Shown here: positions 52,170-63,739 of the stretch, one piece after another
Layout: every line of letters starts with the position of its first letter
How positions within the stretch are numbered: position 1 is the first letter of the stretch
Source: Urophycis tenuis
Lineage: Eukaryota; Chordata; Actinopteri; Gadiformes; Phycidae
NCBI GenBank assembly: GCA_036785325.1
Contig: JAXIVH010000045.1
Location: 559,501-623,500 of the forward strand
Direction: 5' to 3'
Length of the DNA: 64,000 nt
Notes under the pieces: generated by a model
The model's input: the letters and a program-made list of their open reading frames with translations, nothing else
The model's database searches: none
Told to the model about the DNA's origin: nothing
Position numbers and translations under genes: made by a program

Positions 52170-53759
52170 TTAGTCAGAGCCTGATACTTGGAGTCTTTTA
52201 TTTGCAACAAGTTCGTTTATGTTTGGGGTTAGGTTCTGTGTAGTGGAGATTCTCAGGATGGATTGCAGGTGTTCATCAGTGAGGCGACTCCTGTGTGACG
52301 TTTTGTTTATTTTCATCACAGAGAACAGCTGCTCGCACAGATATGTGCTGCCAAACATGGACAGGATTCGAGCCGCATGTTGGCGGAGCTGCGGCATCGC
52401 TTCAGGAATGAAGCGAGTGAACTGTGCTGGCCCCGCAGTGTCGTACTTTGCCTTCAGTGTCCCGTTACATTGCAGTTCTATCAGCTCCATCTGCATTTCT
52501 ACAGGTGCGGTTTCCACGTCGACTGCAAATGGGTTGCGAAGCAGCTCGAAGTTACTTTTCTGTGCCTCAAAGTCACTGAAGCGCCGTACGAACTCAGTGC
52601 GCAGCGCGCTGAGTTTTTCAGCAAAGGTGGCATTTGGGAAAACTGTGGCACTTTCTTGGTTCAGTATTACTTGGCAACAGGGAAAGTGAGACAAGTTGCA
52701 TTGGTGCATTTGTGTCTCCCATAAGCGCAGCTTCACTTGAAATGCCTTCACTGCATCATGCATATCAGTTATTATGTGCTCCCGTCCCTGGAGTTGAAGG
52801 TTTAAAGCGCTAAGATGCGACGTTATGTCAGCCAGGAACGCCAAGTCACATTTCCACTTTTCATCCCGCAGAACTGTGCAGTCTTTCCCCTTACTGTCCA
52901 TGAACTGGCAGATTTCCTCTCGCAGCTCAAAGTGTCTTTTGAGAACTTTTCCCCGACTTAGCCACCGGACCTCCGTATGATATGGCATATCGCCAAACTC
53001 GCTATCCATTTCCTGCAGAAAAGACTGGAATTGGCGGTGATTTAAACCGTGGGCTCTGATAAAGTTGACGGTTTGTTTTACAGTGATCATCACATGATCC
53101 ATTTTTAGGACTTTAGCACTCAGCGATTCCTGGTGTATGATGCAGTGATACACTGTCAACTCACCGGCAGAGTTCTCCTCCCGCATCTTTGAGCGCATCC
53201 TTCCCACCAGTCCATTTTTTTCACCACACATCGCAGGTGCGCCATCTGTTGTAAGTCCAACGAGTTTTTCCAACGGCAGTTTCATGTCGGTTACACTTTG
53301 AAATACATTTCCAAAGATGTCTTCTCCTTTCGTTGTCCCGTGCATCGATTTAATGTCCAGTATTTCCTCTGTTACACACAAATTGGAATCCACTCCACGG
53401 ATGAATATCGCCAGCTGTGCAGTGTCAGTCGCGTCAGTAGTTTCATCCACGGCAAGGGAGTATGCAACAAAATCTTTTGCTCTTTCAATCAACTGTGTTT
53501 TCAAATCAGTCGCCATCTCACAAACCCGATTAGCAACAGTGTTTCTGCTGAGGCTTACATTTGCAAACGCTCGCGTTTTATCTGGACAAAGGACGTCGCA
53601 CACTTTCATCATACAATTCTTCACGAATTCCCTCTCGGTAAACGGCCGTCCTGATTTGGCGATCTCTTCGGCCACAATGAAACTTGCTTTCACAGCAGCT
53701 TCACTTTGTGATTTTGCTTTGGTGAAAAACGTCTGCTGGGATGTCAAATTCTTCTTCAA
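52170..53759 (-). CDS. hAT transposase, long open frame of 529 codons
   Basis: Uninterrupted - strand frame. It starts in this reading at MKKNLTSQQTFFTKAKSQSE, but the true N-terminus lies further upstream. Landmarks: YSLAVDETTDATDTAQLAIF (first Asp, about residue 104), VGLTTDGAPAMCGEKNGL (second Asp), VYHCIIHQESLSAKVLKM, EVRWLSRGKVLKRHFELRE (hAT RW motif) and the C-terminal dimerisation helix region FGSTYLCEQLFSVMKINKTS (catalytic Glu) followed by HRSRLTDEHLQSILRIS. It resembles the transposon-derived part of vertebrate GTF2IRD2. This part is intact, but the upstream BED-finger region is frameshifted, so full-length protein is unlikely. Confidence 0.85.
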   Translation of the reverse strand: MKKNLTSQQTFFTKAKSQSEAAVKASFIVAEEIAKSGRPFTEREFVKNCMMKVCDVLCPDKTRAFANVSLSRNTVANRVCEMATDLKTQLIERAKDFVAYSLAVDETTDATDTAQLAIFIRGVDSNLCVTEEILDIKSMHGTTKGEDIFGNVFQSVTDMKLPLEKLVGLTTDGAPAMCGEKNGLVGRMRSKMREENSAGELTVYHCIIHQESLSAKVLKMDHVMITVKQTVNFIRAHGLNHRQFQSFLQEMDSEFGDMPYHTEVRWLSRGKVLKRHFELREEICQFMDSKGKDCTVLRDEKWKCDLAFLADITSHLSALNLQLQGREHIITDMHDAVKAFQVKLRLWETQMHQCNLSHFPCCQVILNQESATVFPNATFAEKLSALRTEFVRRFSDFEAQKSNFELLRNPFAVDVETAPVEMQMELIELQCNGTLKAKYDTAGPAQFTRFIPEAMPQLRQHAARILSMFGSTYLCEQLFSVMKINKTSHRSRLTDEHLQSILRISTTQNLTPNINELVANKRLQVSGSD

Positions 53760-53975
53760 CTCCTCTACCTTTTGTAGCTTCTGTCCTGCGCTCAGGTTTT
53801 TGAACTTGTCCTCATGTTTTGTCTTGTAGTGCCGTTAGGTTATACTCCTTCATTACAGCGACATTACTCCCGCAAAGGAGACATACTGGTTTACCTGCAA
53901 TTTCAGTAAACATACTCATTCTCCCACCGGCTTTGAAAGCCTCGGTTTTCAGAATCAATTTTTCTCTTGGCCATT
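53760..53975 (-). pseudogene. Upstream BED-finger part of the hAT transposase, two frameshifts
   Basis: Read on the - strand from an ATG at 53974-53972: MAKRKIDSENRGFQSRWENE, then after a frame change EIAGKPVCLLCGSNVAVMKE (Cys pair), and after another change HYKTKHEDKFKNLSAGQKLQ (His pair), which runs directly into the long frame. Two small deletions, near 53910 and 53835, explain the breaks. Confidence 0.75.
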
Positions 53976-54217
53976 GTTGGGGTCTAGCTTTGATTTGATA
54001 TTAGCATTGTGTACATCAACAGACCGCGAACTTGAACCGCGGCTTGCCGTTGGCGGCAATTGCACTGCATCATGGGATTTGTAGTGTGTGTTATTGGGGC
54101 GTCATATTACAGGGCCATTAAAAACAGATATATAAAACGATCTCGCGGGCCGGATATAATTGTATGGCGGGCCGGATGTGGCCCGCGGGCCTTGAGTTTG
54201 ACACATGTGCTATAACG

Positions 54218-54600
54218 GATCAAGCAGTTAGGAACTCCGCTACTTTGCGCATATGTCGATGCGTGTCCAACATAAAGACACTTATTGTATTTAGCTTTAT
54301 ATTACAACCTATCTCTAACAATGACTTGAACATTTTTAACTGAAGTAACTATTGACATATCAACATATGTCAAGTACTCCACTCTAAGTATAGCAATGTG
54401 TGTCTATTCAAGAACACACACAATATGTTAGTTATACGGACTGTATTGTACAATTTTAGATATATTAGTTCTTGGGACAAGTCAACATTGGTATTTTAAT
54501 TATATGAACGCACAATTAATTAAGAATCAAGAAGTTGAGAACTACAATATGTGCTTGTGATGTGTATGTGTGTCCGACATAACAACACACACTTCTTATT
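54218..54600 (+). other. lmln intron 6, nothing recognised
   Basis: AT-rich unique sequence between two transposons. Confidence 0.5.
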
Positions 54601-54804
54601 TTCAGAATCAGAATCAGCTTTATTCGCCAAGTATGTTCACGAACATACAAGGAATTTGACTTCGGTTTTTCCATGCTCTCAATGTACGGACACCGACTAG
54701 ACATACAGCACAAACAAGACAATGAACTAAACATTAACTGCTATAAAATAAACAAAGGTAAAACAAACATTTATCTAGATGTAGCTGCATATAAAAAGTG
54801 TGTG

Positions 54805-54810
<6 letters not shown>

Positions 54811-54862
<52 letters not shown>
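54811..54862. repeat. (TA)n microsatellite in LINE 3' UTR
   Basis: About 26 TA units. Confidence 0.95.
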
Positions 54863-54865
<3 letters not shown>

Positions 54866-55106
54866 AAAAGCATTGTAGCAGGAGGCAATGGTGCAGAGTG
54901 CATTATGTACATGAGGTAGGTGGATGTGGCATAACATGCAACAATGTACAGTATATACGGCGTGCTTAGGTTTATATTGATAATGACGATATGTTAAAAA
55001 CTGTTTAGCCTCCCAAAAATATATAATTTAGAATTTGTATGTACAGTGAGTGTTCAGTATTACAGGGTTATTGCACAGGGATTGTCTCTGAGACAATCAG
55101 ACTGGG

Positions 55107-56715
55107 TTAACTGTTCATCAGAGTGACGGCCTGTGGGAAGAAGCTGGACTTGTGTCTGGATGTTTTGGCATGCCGTGTTCTGTAACGCCTACCAGAGGGG
55201 AGGAGTTGGAACAGGTTGTGTCCAGGGTGTGATGGATCTGCAGTGATGTTTCCTGCACGTTTCCTGACTCTGGACACGTATAGGTCCTGAACGGAGGGCA
55301 GGTTGGCACCGATGATTTTTTTTCTGCAGTCCTCACTGTCCGTAGTCTGTTCCTGTCCTGATTGGTGGCCGATCCAAACCAGACAGTGATGGAAGTGCAG
55401 AGAACAGACTGGATTATTGCAGTGTAGAACTGGATCAGCAGCTCCTGAGGCAGGTTGAACTTCCTGAGCTGGTGCAGGAAGTACATCCTCTGCTGGGCCT
55501 TTTTGATGATTGTGTCTATGTTGGGTGTCCACTTTAGGTCCTGGAAGATTGTAGATCCCAGAAACCTGAAGGTTTCCACTGCAGACACAGTGCTGTTGAG
55601 GATAGTGAGGGGGGGCAGTGTTGGGGGGCTCCTCCTGAAATCCACTGTCATCTCCACAGTTTTGAGCTTGTTCAGCTCCAGGTTGTTCTGACCGCACCAG
55701 AGGGCCAGCTGTTCAACCTCCCGTCTGTATGCAGACTCGTCACCGTCCCGGATGAGGCCGATGACCATTGTGTCGTCTGCGAACTTCAGGAGTCTAACAT
55801 ATGGGTCTCCTGAGGTGCAGTCATTGGTGTAGAGGGAGAAGAGCAGAGGGGAGAGCACACATCCCTGGGGGGCGCCAGTGCTGATGGTCCGGGAGCTGGA
55901 TATAATTTTCCCCAGCCTCACCTGCTGCCTCCTGTCTGTCAAGAAGTTAGTGATCCACTGACATGTGGGGACTGGCACAATGAGCTGAGAGAGTTTGGAG
56001 TGGAGGATGTCTGGGAAGATGGTGTTGAACACTGAGCTGAAGTCCACAAACAGGACCCTTGCGTATGTCCCTGGTGAGTCAAGGTGTTGGAGGATGTACT
56101 GCAGTCCAAAGGTTGACTGTATCATCGACTGACCTATTTTCCCGGTAGGCAAACTGCAGGGGGTCCAGCAGGGGGCCTTTAGGTGGGTCAACACCAGTCT
56201 CTCAAAGGATTTCATGACCACAGACGTCAGGGCGATGGGCCTGTAGTAATTTATTCCAGAGATAGAGGGTTTTTTTGGGACCGGGATGATTGTGGAGCAT
56301 TTGAAGCAGGACTGGACTTCACACAGCTCCAGTAATCCAGAAATGGTTAGCATAGGGGGGGAGGGGGGGGGGGGGTCGGTGGGGTGGGGTGAGGGGCAGG
56401 CAGTGGGAGGGGGAGCAGATGGAGGTGTGATGTTGCGGGAGCGGGTGAGGGGTGTGGGTTTTTCAAACCTGCAGTAAAACCCATTCAGGTTGTCAGCCAG
56501 TTGACGGTTCTTCACAGTCTGAGGGGGTGGTTTCCTGTAGTTGGTGAGTTCCTGCAGGCCTCTCCACACTGACGCAGGGTCGTTGGCTGAGAACCTGTTT
56601 TTTAGCTTCTCAGTGTAGCTCCTCTTTGCCACTCTGATCTCCTTTGTCAGTGTGCTTCTGGCCTGGTTGTACAGGATCCTGTCCCCACTTCTGTGTGCGT
56701 CCTCCTTGGGGACCA
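55107..56715 (-). pseudogene. LINE reverse transcriptase, one frameshift near its end
   Basis: One frame is open from 56715 to about 55320. It reads RSYTEKLKNRFSANDPASVW, CSTIIPVPKKPSISGINYYR, PIALTSVVMKSFERLVLTHL, RVLFVDFSSVFNTIFPDILH, TGAPQGCVLSPLLFSLYTND, LLKFADDTMVIGLIRDGDES (active site FADD), CGQNNLELNKLKTVEMTVDF and FLGSTIFQDLKWTPNIDTII. At an 8-T run (55314-55321) the frame changes and the normal ending IGANLPSVQDLYVSRVRKRA and FPQAVTLMNS continues to 55107. Short deletions in the GFSSVF region also exist (SVFNT for SAFNT). A single homopolymer slip therefore breaks an otherwise good C-terminal half. It could even be an assembly error. Confidence 0.85.
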
Positions 56716-57373
56716 CGTTTCTTAAACCGCTAAAAGTAGTTGCCATTAAGCCACTCCTAAAAAAGGGAACGCTGAATGCTTCCATGTTAACCAAATACAG
56801 ACCTATCTCAAATCTTCCTTTTATAGCCAAGATAGTTGAGAAAGTGGTTTTTAGTCAACTCAGCAATTTTTTAAACTCCAGTGGACTTTTTGACTAATTT
56901 CAATCAGGCTTCTGACCTCACCACAGTACAGAAATAGCTCTTATTATTATTACTATTATTAGAGTGTTAAATGACATAAGGTTAAACACTGACTCAGGCA
57001 AGGTGTCAGTTCTGGTCCTGTTGGATCTCAGTGCTGCGTTTGACACTGTGGATTACAGTATACTGTTGAACAGGTTGGAAACTTGGGCAGGACTCAGCGG
57101 AACAGTCTTAGACTGGTTCAGGTCCTACTTGGAAGAGCTGAGTTATTTTGTGACCATTGGAAGTTATGAATCTGATCGAGTGGCTATGATATGTGGAGTT
57201 CCTCAGGGGTCAGTTCTTAGACCCCTTCTGTTCAGTCTATATATGCTGCCTTTGGGTCAAATTCTGCAGAACTCTAATGTAGACTATCACAGTTATGCAG
57301 ATGACACGCAGATATATCTAGCACTGTCCCCAGATGACTACAGTCCAATTGTGTCACTGCTTAGAGCAAGTAA
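56716..57373 (+). mobile_element. L2-type LINE fragment, interrupted by retrovirus-like LTR
   Basis: + strand reverse-transcriptase text: KYRPISNLPFIAKIVEKVVF, SNFLNSSGLFD then a stop, HHSTEIALI, VLVLLDLSAAFDTVDYSILL, ICGVPQGSVLRPLLFSLYML and VDYHSYADDTQIYLALSPDD. It stops within SPIVSLLRA at 57373, where the LTR begins. An ATT run lies at about 56941-56960. Confidence 0.8.
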
Positions 57374-57841
57374 TGTGGTGGCTAAAGCACATATCTTAAC
57401 AAAAGTAAGAGGGTTCTGGGAGACCGCAGTTTGAATGACAAGAAAGACTTTATTATCACTTGCAAGTAGTGACAACAAAATCTGAGTTGGTTTGACTAAG
57501 AACTCCCGCACATCCCCTGTGTGCCCCTTTTTGTCCTGTTTTCCAGACATGATGTCATCACCTTGAACATTCTATGCCATACAGAAATGGCCCTTCCTCC
57601 CTTTACTGTTGGAACCCATCACCACATATCATACAGTCATCCCATCCTCCCCATGTCTGTTCTGACCACTTCCAAGCATTCAAGCAGACACCTTAGAGAT
57701 AACATGGGGTGAACCAGAGGATGACCTTGGGTTGAGCCAAGGGCTCAATGAGTGCGCCTTTGTTTCTTGCCACACTTAGTTCATGCTTTGCATGGACAAC
57801 CCAATGATTATACTAGCTTTAACCTGGTTAATATCTACTAT
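57374..57841 (-). repeat. 3' LTR of the retrovirus-like element
   Basis: The edge next to L2 starts tgtggtggctaaagcacata on the + strand (CA end of the LTR on the - strand). An AATAAA signal is present on the - strand at about 57452 (gataataaagtctttcttgt). The other edge adjoins a purine tract. The inner edge reads TATAG rather than TG, so the exact boundary is uncertain. Confidence 0.65.
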
Positions 57842-57842
57842 A

Positions 57843-57853
57843 TTCCCCCCTTT
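57843..57853 (-). promoter_or_regulatory. Polypurine tract
   Basis: On the - strand aaaggggggaa directly precedes the LTR. It primes plus-strand synthesis in retroviruses. Confidence 0.7.
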
Positions 57854-59460
57854 GGGACTTACTAAGTCCCAAAAAATATTACAACCTTTTGTATTAGTGT
57901 CTTATAAGTGTGAATTTATAATCTCATTTCATAGTGATATAGTGATTCAGACTTCAAGTTCTCCGACCATCAAATGTGGCTCTCATCAGAGACTCAGGCC
58001 TTCATCACGAGGTACATTGGGATAAACATCTACTTCCCTGTCCTAATGGTAGTAAAAATCCCCATGCACCTCCTCAGTCCTCCTGGAGTAAACCTATCTT
58101 TTGTAGGGAAAACCTCCTTCAACGGGACTGTTTCTCATCATAACACATGAAAATTCAACTCAGCATTCAACAATCAATGAGTATATCGTGAAATGGTTAC
58201 AATGTGATAAACAGATGAGTATAAGGTAAATCAAAAAGAACCAAAAACACAAAGAATATAAAAACTACTAAATGACTTGCTAATTCAACAATCATCATTG
58301 TAAGAATCTTAAAAATATTACAAGTCAATATAGTCAATCACATAACCTAACAAGTTCAGTTATAAATGTAATGTAAGCAGCAGCCAGTTATTTAAGTAGA
58401 GCCTTGCATGTGTGGTTACCTCTATAAGTCTTGAAAAAACCTCTACATCATTGTCTCTCCACAAACTATGACCTAGACAAACATCATATAATTGTTTTAA
58501 AGATACGTTACACAAAATTAAACAAACTTTCAGCATGCATTGAAAGTCTTCCTTAAATGAAGTATGTGACAGGAAGTACCTTAATATATCTCCAAAAAGA
58601 AGTAGAAATAACTGATTTAACAAGCACATGCACCTAAGTATGATTCTAACAGGAAGTACATGGACCGCAGTACCTCTCTAACAGGAAGTACCATGAACAG
58701 CGTATCATTCAAACAGGTATGTCAGGACCTCTCTAAAAGAAAGTACATAAAATTACCCCAATATATTTTGTAGCACATACTGGCTTTACAACCTCCAGCT
58801 ATAAGAGACATGGTCTCATTCCTCAAATGCTAAATAACAGCTTCGGACAGCGTTGGTCCCAGGCTAAGGGAAGAGCCAGGCCGCCGTACTGCAGCTAACC
58901 TGCATTCACATATCAAGAAGGTTCTTTAACACTGACTAACACTTCTTGCCTTTGTTTGTCTTTAGCTAGAGCTAAACAACTTATTTCACTCTACTGCTAT
59001 TCAAGTCTACATTCTCAAACCTTCTTTTTCAAGCGGTCTGTCCATCTGTCGCCCCCTACATGACTCTTCACTTTGTCCTTCCCTCCAGTCCCTCTCTCGG
59101 TAAAGTACGGGCATAAATCTGTTAGCATACTACATTAGCCAATTAGCCTACAAGCACTATTTTGCAGTGAGCATTTAATCCTTTACCCTACTAGCCTGAG
59201 TCCATTATCATTGGCCTGCTCGGATCAGTTAGCATAGCCTAGTGGTTGTTAGTCCTGCGTATCTATGGTTTTTATCCCTTTGCATTCCGTTGACCTTGAG
59301 CACAGGAACAAGAAGGTCACAGAGTTATGTTGTCTTTAATGTGTTCACTAGCCGTGGTGAAGGAGTGAAAACCTCCCTCTCTCCATCTCCCTCTCCTTCG
59401 TCTGTCCTGTCCTTGCCATCTCGTGCCTGCCCTCCAAGTGGGGGAGCATGGTCAGGGGGT
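57854..59460 (-). other. Position of env: no envelope frame seen
   Basis: The 1.6 kb between integrase and 3' LTR should hold env. Only short frames are present (longest about 89 codons near 58360-58629) and I see no furin site, CX6CC or transmembrane pattern. A degenerate aggaagtac repeat lies at about 58570-58750 (caggaagtac, taacaggaagtacatgg, aagaaagtacat). The region is replaced, deleted or decayed. Confidence 0.6.
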
Positions 59461-59507
59461 GTCACCGGGGGTGACGCCCAGGGCTCTGAGCTGGTGGTAG
59501 GTTACAT

Positions 59508-60613
59508 CTACTCTGGACCTGTCCTTGGGCCCACGGCATCTGCTCCAGGCTGTAGAGTATCAGGAACAGGCTCACCGCCTTCAGCATCATCGTGTGACTG
59601 TTGCTCCTGGCCCTGCTGAGTCTGGTCCTGGGGTAGTTGTTCGGTTCCGGGCGTGTCTGCATCTGGCTCCTCTCCAACCTCCTGACTCGTCCTTGGCTGG
59701 GCCGCTTTGGTGCAGTGGTTGAGGTGGTACCAGGTGGATCTCCCTTCCACCTGGATGGCAGTTGGAGTTTCATTGGTGACTGTGTATGGTCCTTCTCTCC
59801 TGGGCTCGTTCCACTTTCTCCGGAACACCCTTAGGTACACCTGGTCGCCTGGTTCCACCCCCCTTGGTGGGTCGTCTTCTGGTTCTGGAACTCGGTTCTT
59901 CTCCTGTTGGAATATAAGCTTATGCCAGTTAGCTATTTGACATATTCCCTTATTTCCAATTGTAATTGTTCCAACGGAGGGCCCTTGTGGGGTCCTCTAA
60001 GGGTAGTTGCAGGCATGGGTCGACCCGTAAGCATTTCATGCGGAGTTAGATGCGTCATTCTGTTAGCTTGCATGCGATAACTCATTAGGGCTAGTGGTAG
60101 TGCATCTATCCAATTCATTTTGGCACTTGCACATATTTTATTTATTTTTGTCTTAAGTGTGCCATTCACCCTTTCCACCATTCCCTGTGACTGAGGATGA
60201 TACACACAACCCAATCTTTGTTTGATGTGTAGATGCTGTATTACTTGTTTTACAGTTTTCTGGATAAATGCTGAGCCATTGTCTGAGCTTATTTCTGTCG
60301 GAATTCCAAACCTCGGCATGACTTCTCTCGTCAAAAATTTGGTTACAGTAGCTGCACTTTGATCTTTTGATGGGACTGCTTCTACCCATCTGCTAAATCT
60401 GTCTATGACCACTAACATATACCTTTTTCCATTCACCTTCTTAATCATGTCCACATAGTCTAAGACCAAATGTCTAAATGGTCCCTCAGGTGTAGGAATG
60501 TGTCCCAATGGAGTTGTGATTGTTTTTTTTACATTGTTTTTTGCACATATCTCACATTCATTAAGTTGATTATCAACCATTGTTTGCAAGTATGGTGACC
60601 AAAAACCTTGTTG
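59508..60613 (-). pseudogene. Retroviral integrase with GPY/F tail
   Basis: Zinc-binding part near the start: NECEICAKNN. Catalytic core: VLDYVDMIKKVNGKRYML (first Asp region), EISSDNGSAFIQKTV (second Asp) and HPQSQGMVERVNGTLKTK (Glu). The C-terminal part is in a second frame, 59858-59508: GDQVYLRVFRRKWNEPRREG, PYTVTNETPTAIQVEG and STWYHLNHC, the GPY/F module. A TGA near 60613 separates it from RNase H, and a frame change lies near 59930. Integrase inserts the viral DNA into the host genome; this copy cannot make a full polyprotein. Confidence 0.85.
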
Positions 60614-61402
60614 TCAAATTTTCCTCATTACTTCCCCCCTTGCGCAATGGTCAAAACCATGCGCATTAGTGATAAGTAAACCTAACAACGCCGAAGGCGC
60701 CAACATCATCCCATCATGGGTTCTCCATAACCCTGTGGGGGTATGTGCATCACCCCTCTTTAGCCACATGTTTTTTTCATAGACTCCAGCTTTTTCTTGC
60801 ATGCGGACAACATCTTCTTCAGTAGGTGCAGCTTCAGGCATGACCAATACTGCCTGGACCGCCCTGCTACTGTTTGAGGCTACCTTGGCAGCCTCATCTG
60901 CAGCATTGTTACCTTTGATGACATAATCATGACCTTTCTTATGTGCCTGACATTTGATTATTGCCACTTGCTTGGGCAGTAACAGTGCCGACATCAATTC
61001 CACAATCTGATCACAATGTAATATGGGAGACCCATCTGTTTTCTTAAATCCCCTCATTTTCCATACTGCTCCGAACAAATGACATACACCGTGTGCATAC
61101 GCAGAATCTGTGAATATATTGACCGTTTTATCTGCTCCTTCTCGACAAGCAGCTGTAAGAGCTCTCAATTCAGCCAATTGTGCTGAACACGGTTGTTCAC
61201 AAGACGTACTTTGAATGACAGAAAATGTTTCATCTGGGTTCCGTCTCACCACTGCAAACCCTGCATGGTTTCCCAAATGATCTTTGAAGCACGATCCATC
61301 CACAAACAGATCCTCCTCCGCCCCAACTATGGGGGTTGACAATAGGTCTGGTCTCAATTTGGTGTACATCAAAGAATCCGCTACACAATCATGTGGTGTT
61401 CC
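60614..61402 (-). pseudogene. Retroviral RNase H domain and linker
   Basis: LFVDGSCFKDHLGNHAGFAV carries the first catalytic Asp. QLAELRALTAACREGADKTV carries the Glu. VNIFTDSAYAHGVCHLFGA carries the second Asp, and VIKGNNAADEAAKVASNSS carries the last Asp. All four residues of the RNase H active site are in place. A stop near 61402 separates it from the reverse transcriptase. Confidence 0.85.
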
Positions 61403-62954
61403 TTATAAATCATGGGGGATTCTTTCTGCTGGATTCACTGTCAAACTCCTTTGAATAGTAACATCTGGAAATGTTAGTAATGCCAAATATTCCATCAACC
61501 TTGAATTTGTCAATACAAACTTTCCTTTTTCAATTAATTCAGTGACTTTGTGATGCGCAAAAATAGTTACCGGGTAACCCATTGTAATGGTCGAGGCTTT
61601 GTCATAAGCATACTGTACCGCAGCTAATCCCTGATAACATGGTGGATAGCCTTGTGCTACTGTATCTAGCTTTGAGCTATAATATGCTATGGGTTGATTT
61701 CGCCTCCCACTGCAGGATTCTTGCATTAGTACTGCTGATGCGTACCCCTGACTCCTATTTGCTACATACAATAGGAACGGTTTTGTATAGTCTGGAGTTG
61801 CCAACGCACTTGCCCCCTGTAATTCTTGTTTGATGTCTTCAAACGCTGCCAATGCACCTGCATTCCATGTAAGTTTAGCTTGAAGATTAGTTGTCCCTGC
61901 ATTCTTCATTATTTCTCTTAATGATGCAGTTTTAAGGGCATAGTCCTCTACCCAATCTGAACTAAACCCTGTCATCCCCAGAAATGTCATCATTTGTCGT
62001 ACTGTGTCTGGTTTAGGTACTTTGCCAATCCCCTCCAGCTGGCTGGGTGCTATTGCTTTAGTTTGGTGTGCTATCAGCCTCCCCAAATATTCCACTTCTG
62101 TCTGGCAATACTGCAGTTTTTTCTGTGACACCTTGTGTCCCCCAGTTGCCAATTTGTTCAATTCAGTCATGGAATCTTCATGACATTGCTCCAATGTGGG
62201 AGAACATATCAGAAGATCATCCACATACTGTATTAGAGTTCCATGTAGAGACAACTTCTCCAAATCATTTCTCAGTACTTGGTTAAATACATGTGGGGAA
62301 TGTTTAAAACCTTGTGGCATTCTAGTATATGTATATTGTTTACCTCCATACATAAATGCAAATAGATGTCTGCTCTCTTCTGCAAGTGGTACACTGAAAA
62401 ATGCTCCACACAAGTCAATCACTGTAAAATATTTAGCATCAGGTGGGACATTGGTTAGCAACGTGTGTGGATTTGGTACTTCTGCCTGCATATCTTCAAC
62501 CACATCATTAGATCACTCTTAGATCATGTACTAACCGCCATTTTTGTTTGTCTGTTTTTAGTACTGGAAGCAAAGGAGTGTTGCAATCGCTTATTGTTTC
62601 TATCAGTACACCCCCAGCAATAAGACCTTCTATAGTAGGGGCTATTCCCATCTTGGCCTCAGGTTTCATGTAATATTGTTTTTGCCATGGTAGTTTAGCA
62701 TTTTTTCTAACCTGTACTCTTACTGGGTTAGCAGAATGCACCAATCCTAAATCTGTGTCGAATCTGGACCATACCTGTTCAGGTATTCTAGCTATCATCT
62801 CTGTCTCCATCTCCATCCGCCTATCATTGTGCGGCTTCCCTGTTGTCACTAGTTTCTGGTGTTTCTGTACCACTTCCACTTCCTGTAACACACCTGTCAT
62901 GTGAGTAAAATACAAAATGTTTAAGTACTTCCTGCAAGATGACTGGAGAATCAA
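61403..62954 (-). pseudogene. Retroviral reverse transcriptase, frameshifted near its start
   Basis: The first part is at 62954-62508: LPWQKQYYMKPEAKMGIAPT, GVLIETISDCNTPLLPVLKT and KWRLVHDLR. A frame change near 62507 leads into 62503-61403: KYFTVIDLCGAFFSVPLAEE, TYTRMPQGFKHSPHVFNQVL, GTLIQYVDDLLICSPTLEQC (active site YVDD), GHKVSQKKLQYCQTEVEYLG and MMTFLGMTGFSSDWVEDYAL. The connection region continues to PAERIPHDL before a stop. The catalytic Asp residues are intact; only the frameshift and stop disable it. Confidence 0.87.
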
Positions 62955-62999
62955 TGGATTATCGGTTTGTTCCCATTTTAGTTTTTTCTATTTGAGCAT

Positions 63000-63690
63000 C
63001 ATTACCCCTAATTGTTTAGCCTCAAACCCCTTATTTATTAACAGAGTGATGTGTGGTGCCCAGTCAATGTCCCTAAACCAATCTTTTATTGCTGTAGATT
63101 CATCTGTATCATGTACTGCCATAGCTGCTCCTTGTAGTCCAATTACTATGTACTGTGATTCAATTGTTGCTTTTTTACCTGCAGCTGTCTTTTGCCACTC
63201 TTTTTCAAATTCTGGGTCTTGTTCCGGGTCATAAATCAGAACAATTAGTACAATGATATCCTATCCTTGACTCTCTTGCTTGCGGGATTTGAGCTCTGAT
63301 ATAACTACCCCATTTTGTCATTGTTACATTTACCTGCTCTTGAATGTCTCCTATCCAGTAGACATTTGCTGTGTCTGGCTCTGATACCACCATTTGAGAT
63401 GTCCCTGTAGTGTCAATTATTATGCCTTGAGGTGTGCATAATATTTGTATTCCTAATTTACATAATGCATCCCTCCCTATTAGATTGAGTGGCATGGTGT
63501 CCGATACCAAAATGGGTATTTTAGCTGTACGTCCATGTAATTGTAGCGTTACTGGAGCTGTCATTGGTATTAACTGCGTTAGTCCCGAGAATCCTACAGT
63601 TTTGATAAATTATTTCGCCATTGGGAGGTTAGAGGCATATTTTGACCCTACACATGTGTAAGCTGCTCCAGTATCTGCCATCATTGGTGT
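63000..63690 (-). pseudogene. Retroviral protease
   Basis: On the - strand near 63683-63650 the frame reads MMADTGAAYTCVGSKYA, with the DTGA catalytic motif of retroviral aspartic proteases. After an interruption near 63620, the flap and C-terminal part continue at 63564: VTLQLHGRTAKIPILVS and LNLIGRDALCKLGIQI (conserved LxGRDxL). The piece downstream, to about 63000, has broken frames. Confidence 0.78.
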
Positions 63691-63739
63691 GCCTCTACCA
63701 TAGAACCTGCAGCATTGGTTCCTCATCAGCCTGTATTGT

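Larger units (their letters stand above)
51847..54209 (-). mobile_element. hAT transposon (GTF2IRD2/Charlie8-like), 8-bp duplication
   Basis: 2363 bp starting caggggtgtcaaactcaatt and ending cttgagtttgacacatgtg, with the perfect 8-bp duplication CTATAACG (51839-51846 and 54210-54217). Subterminal gcgggccg motifs occur at both ends. The transposase is on the - strand. Confidence 0.93.
54601..56715 (-). mobile_element. Rex/CR1-like LINE, - strand, with intact 3' end
   Basis: The 3' tail at 54601 reads, on the - strand, ggcgaataaagctgattctg attctgaa. The 3' untranslated region (54601-55106) contains a TA microsatellite. The reverse-transcriptase coding part runs up to about 56715, where it abuts an L2 piece in the opposite orientation. 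It is 5'-truncated (no endonuclease). Confidence 0.85.

Noticed and set aside
54673..54969. Frame with a long alternating Tyr/Ile run
   Set aside because: Translation of the TA microsatellite in a LINE 3' end.
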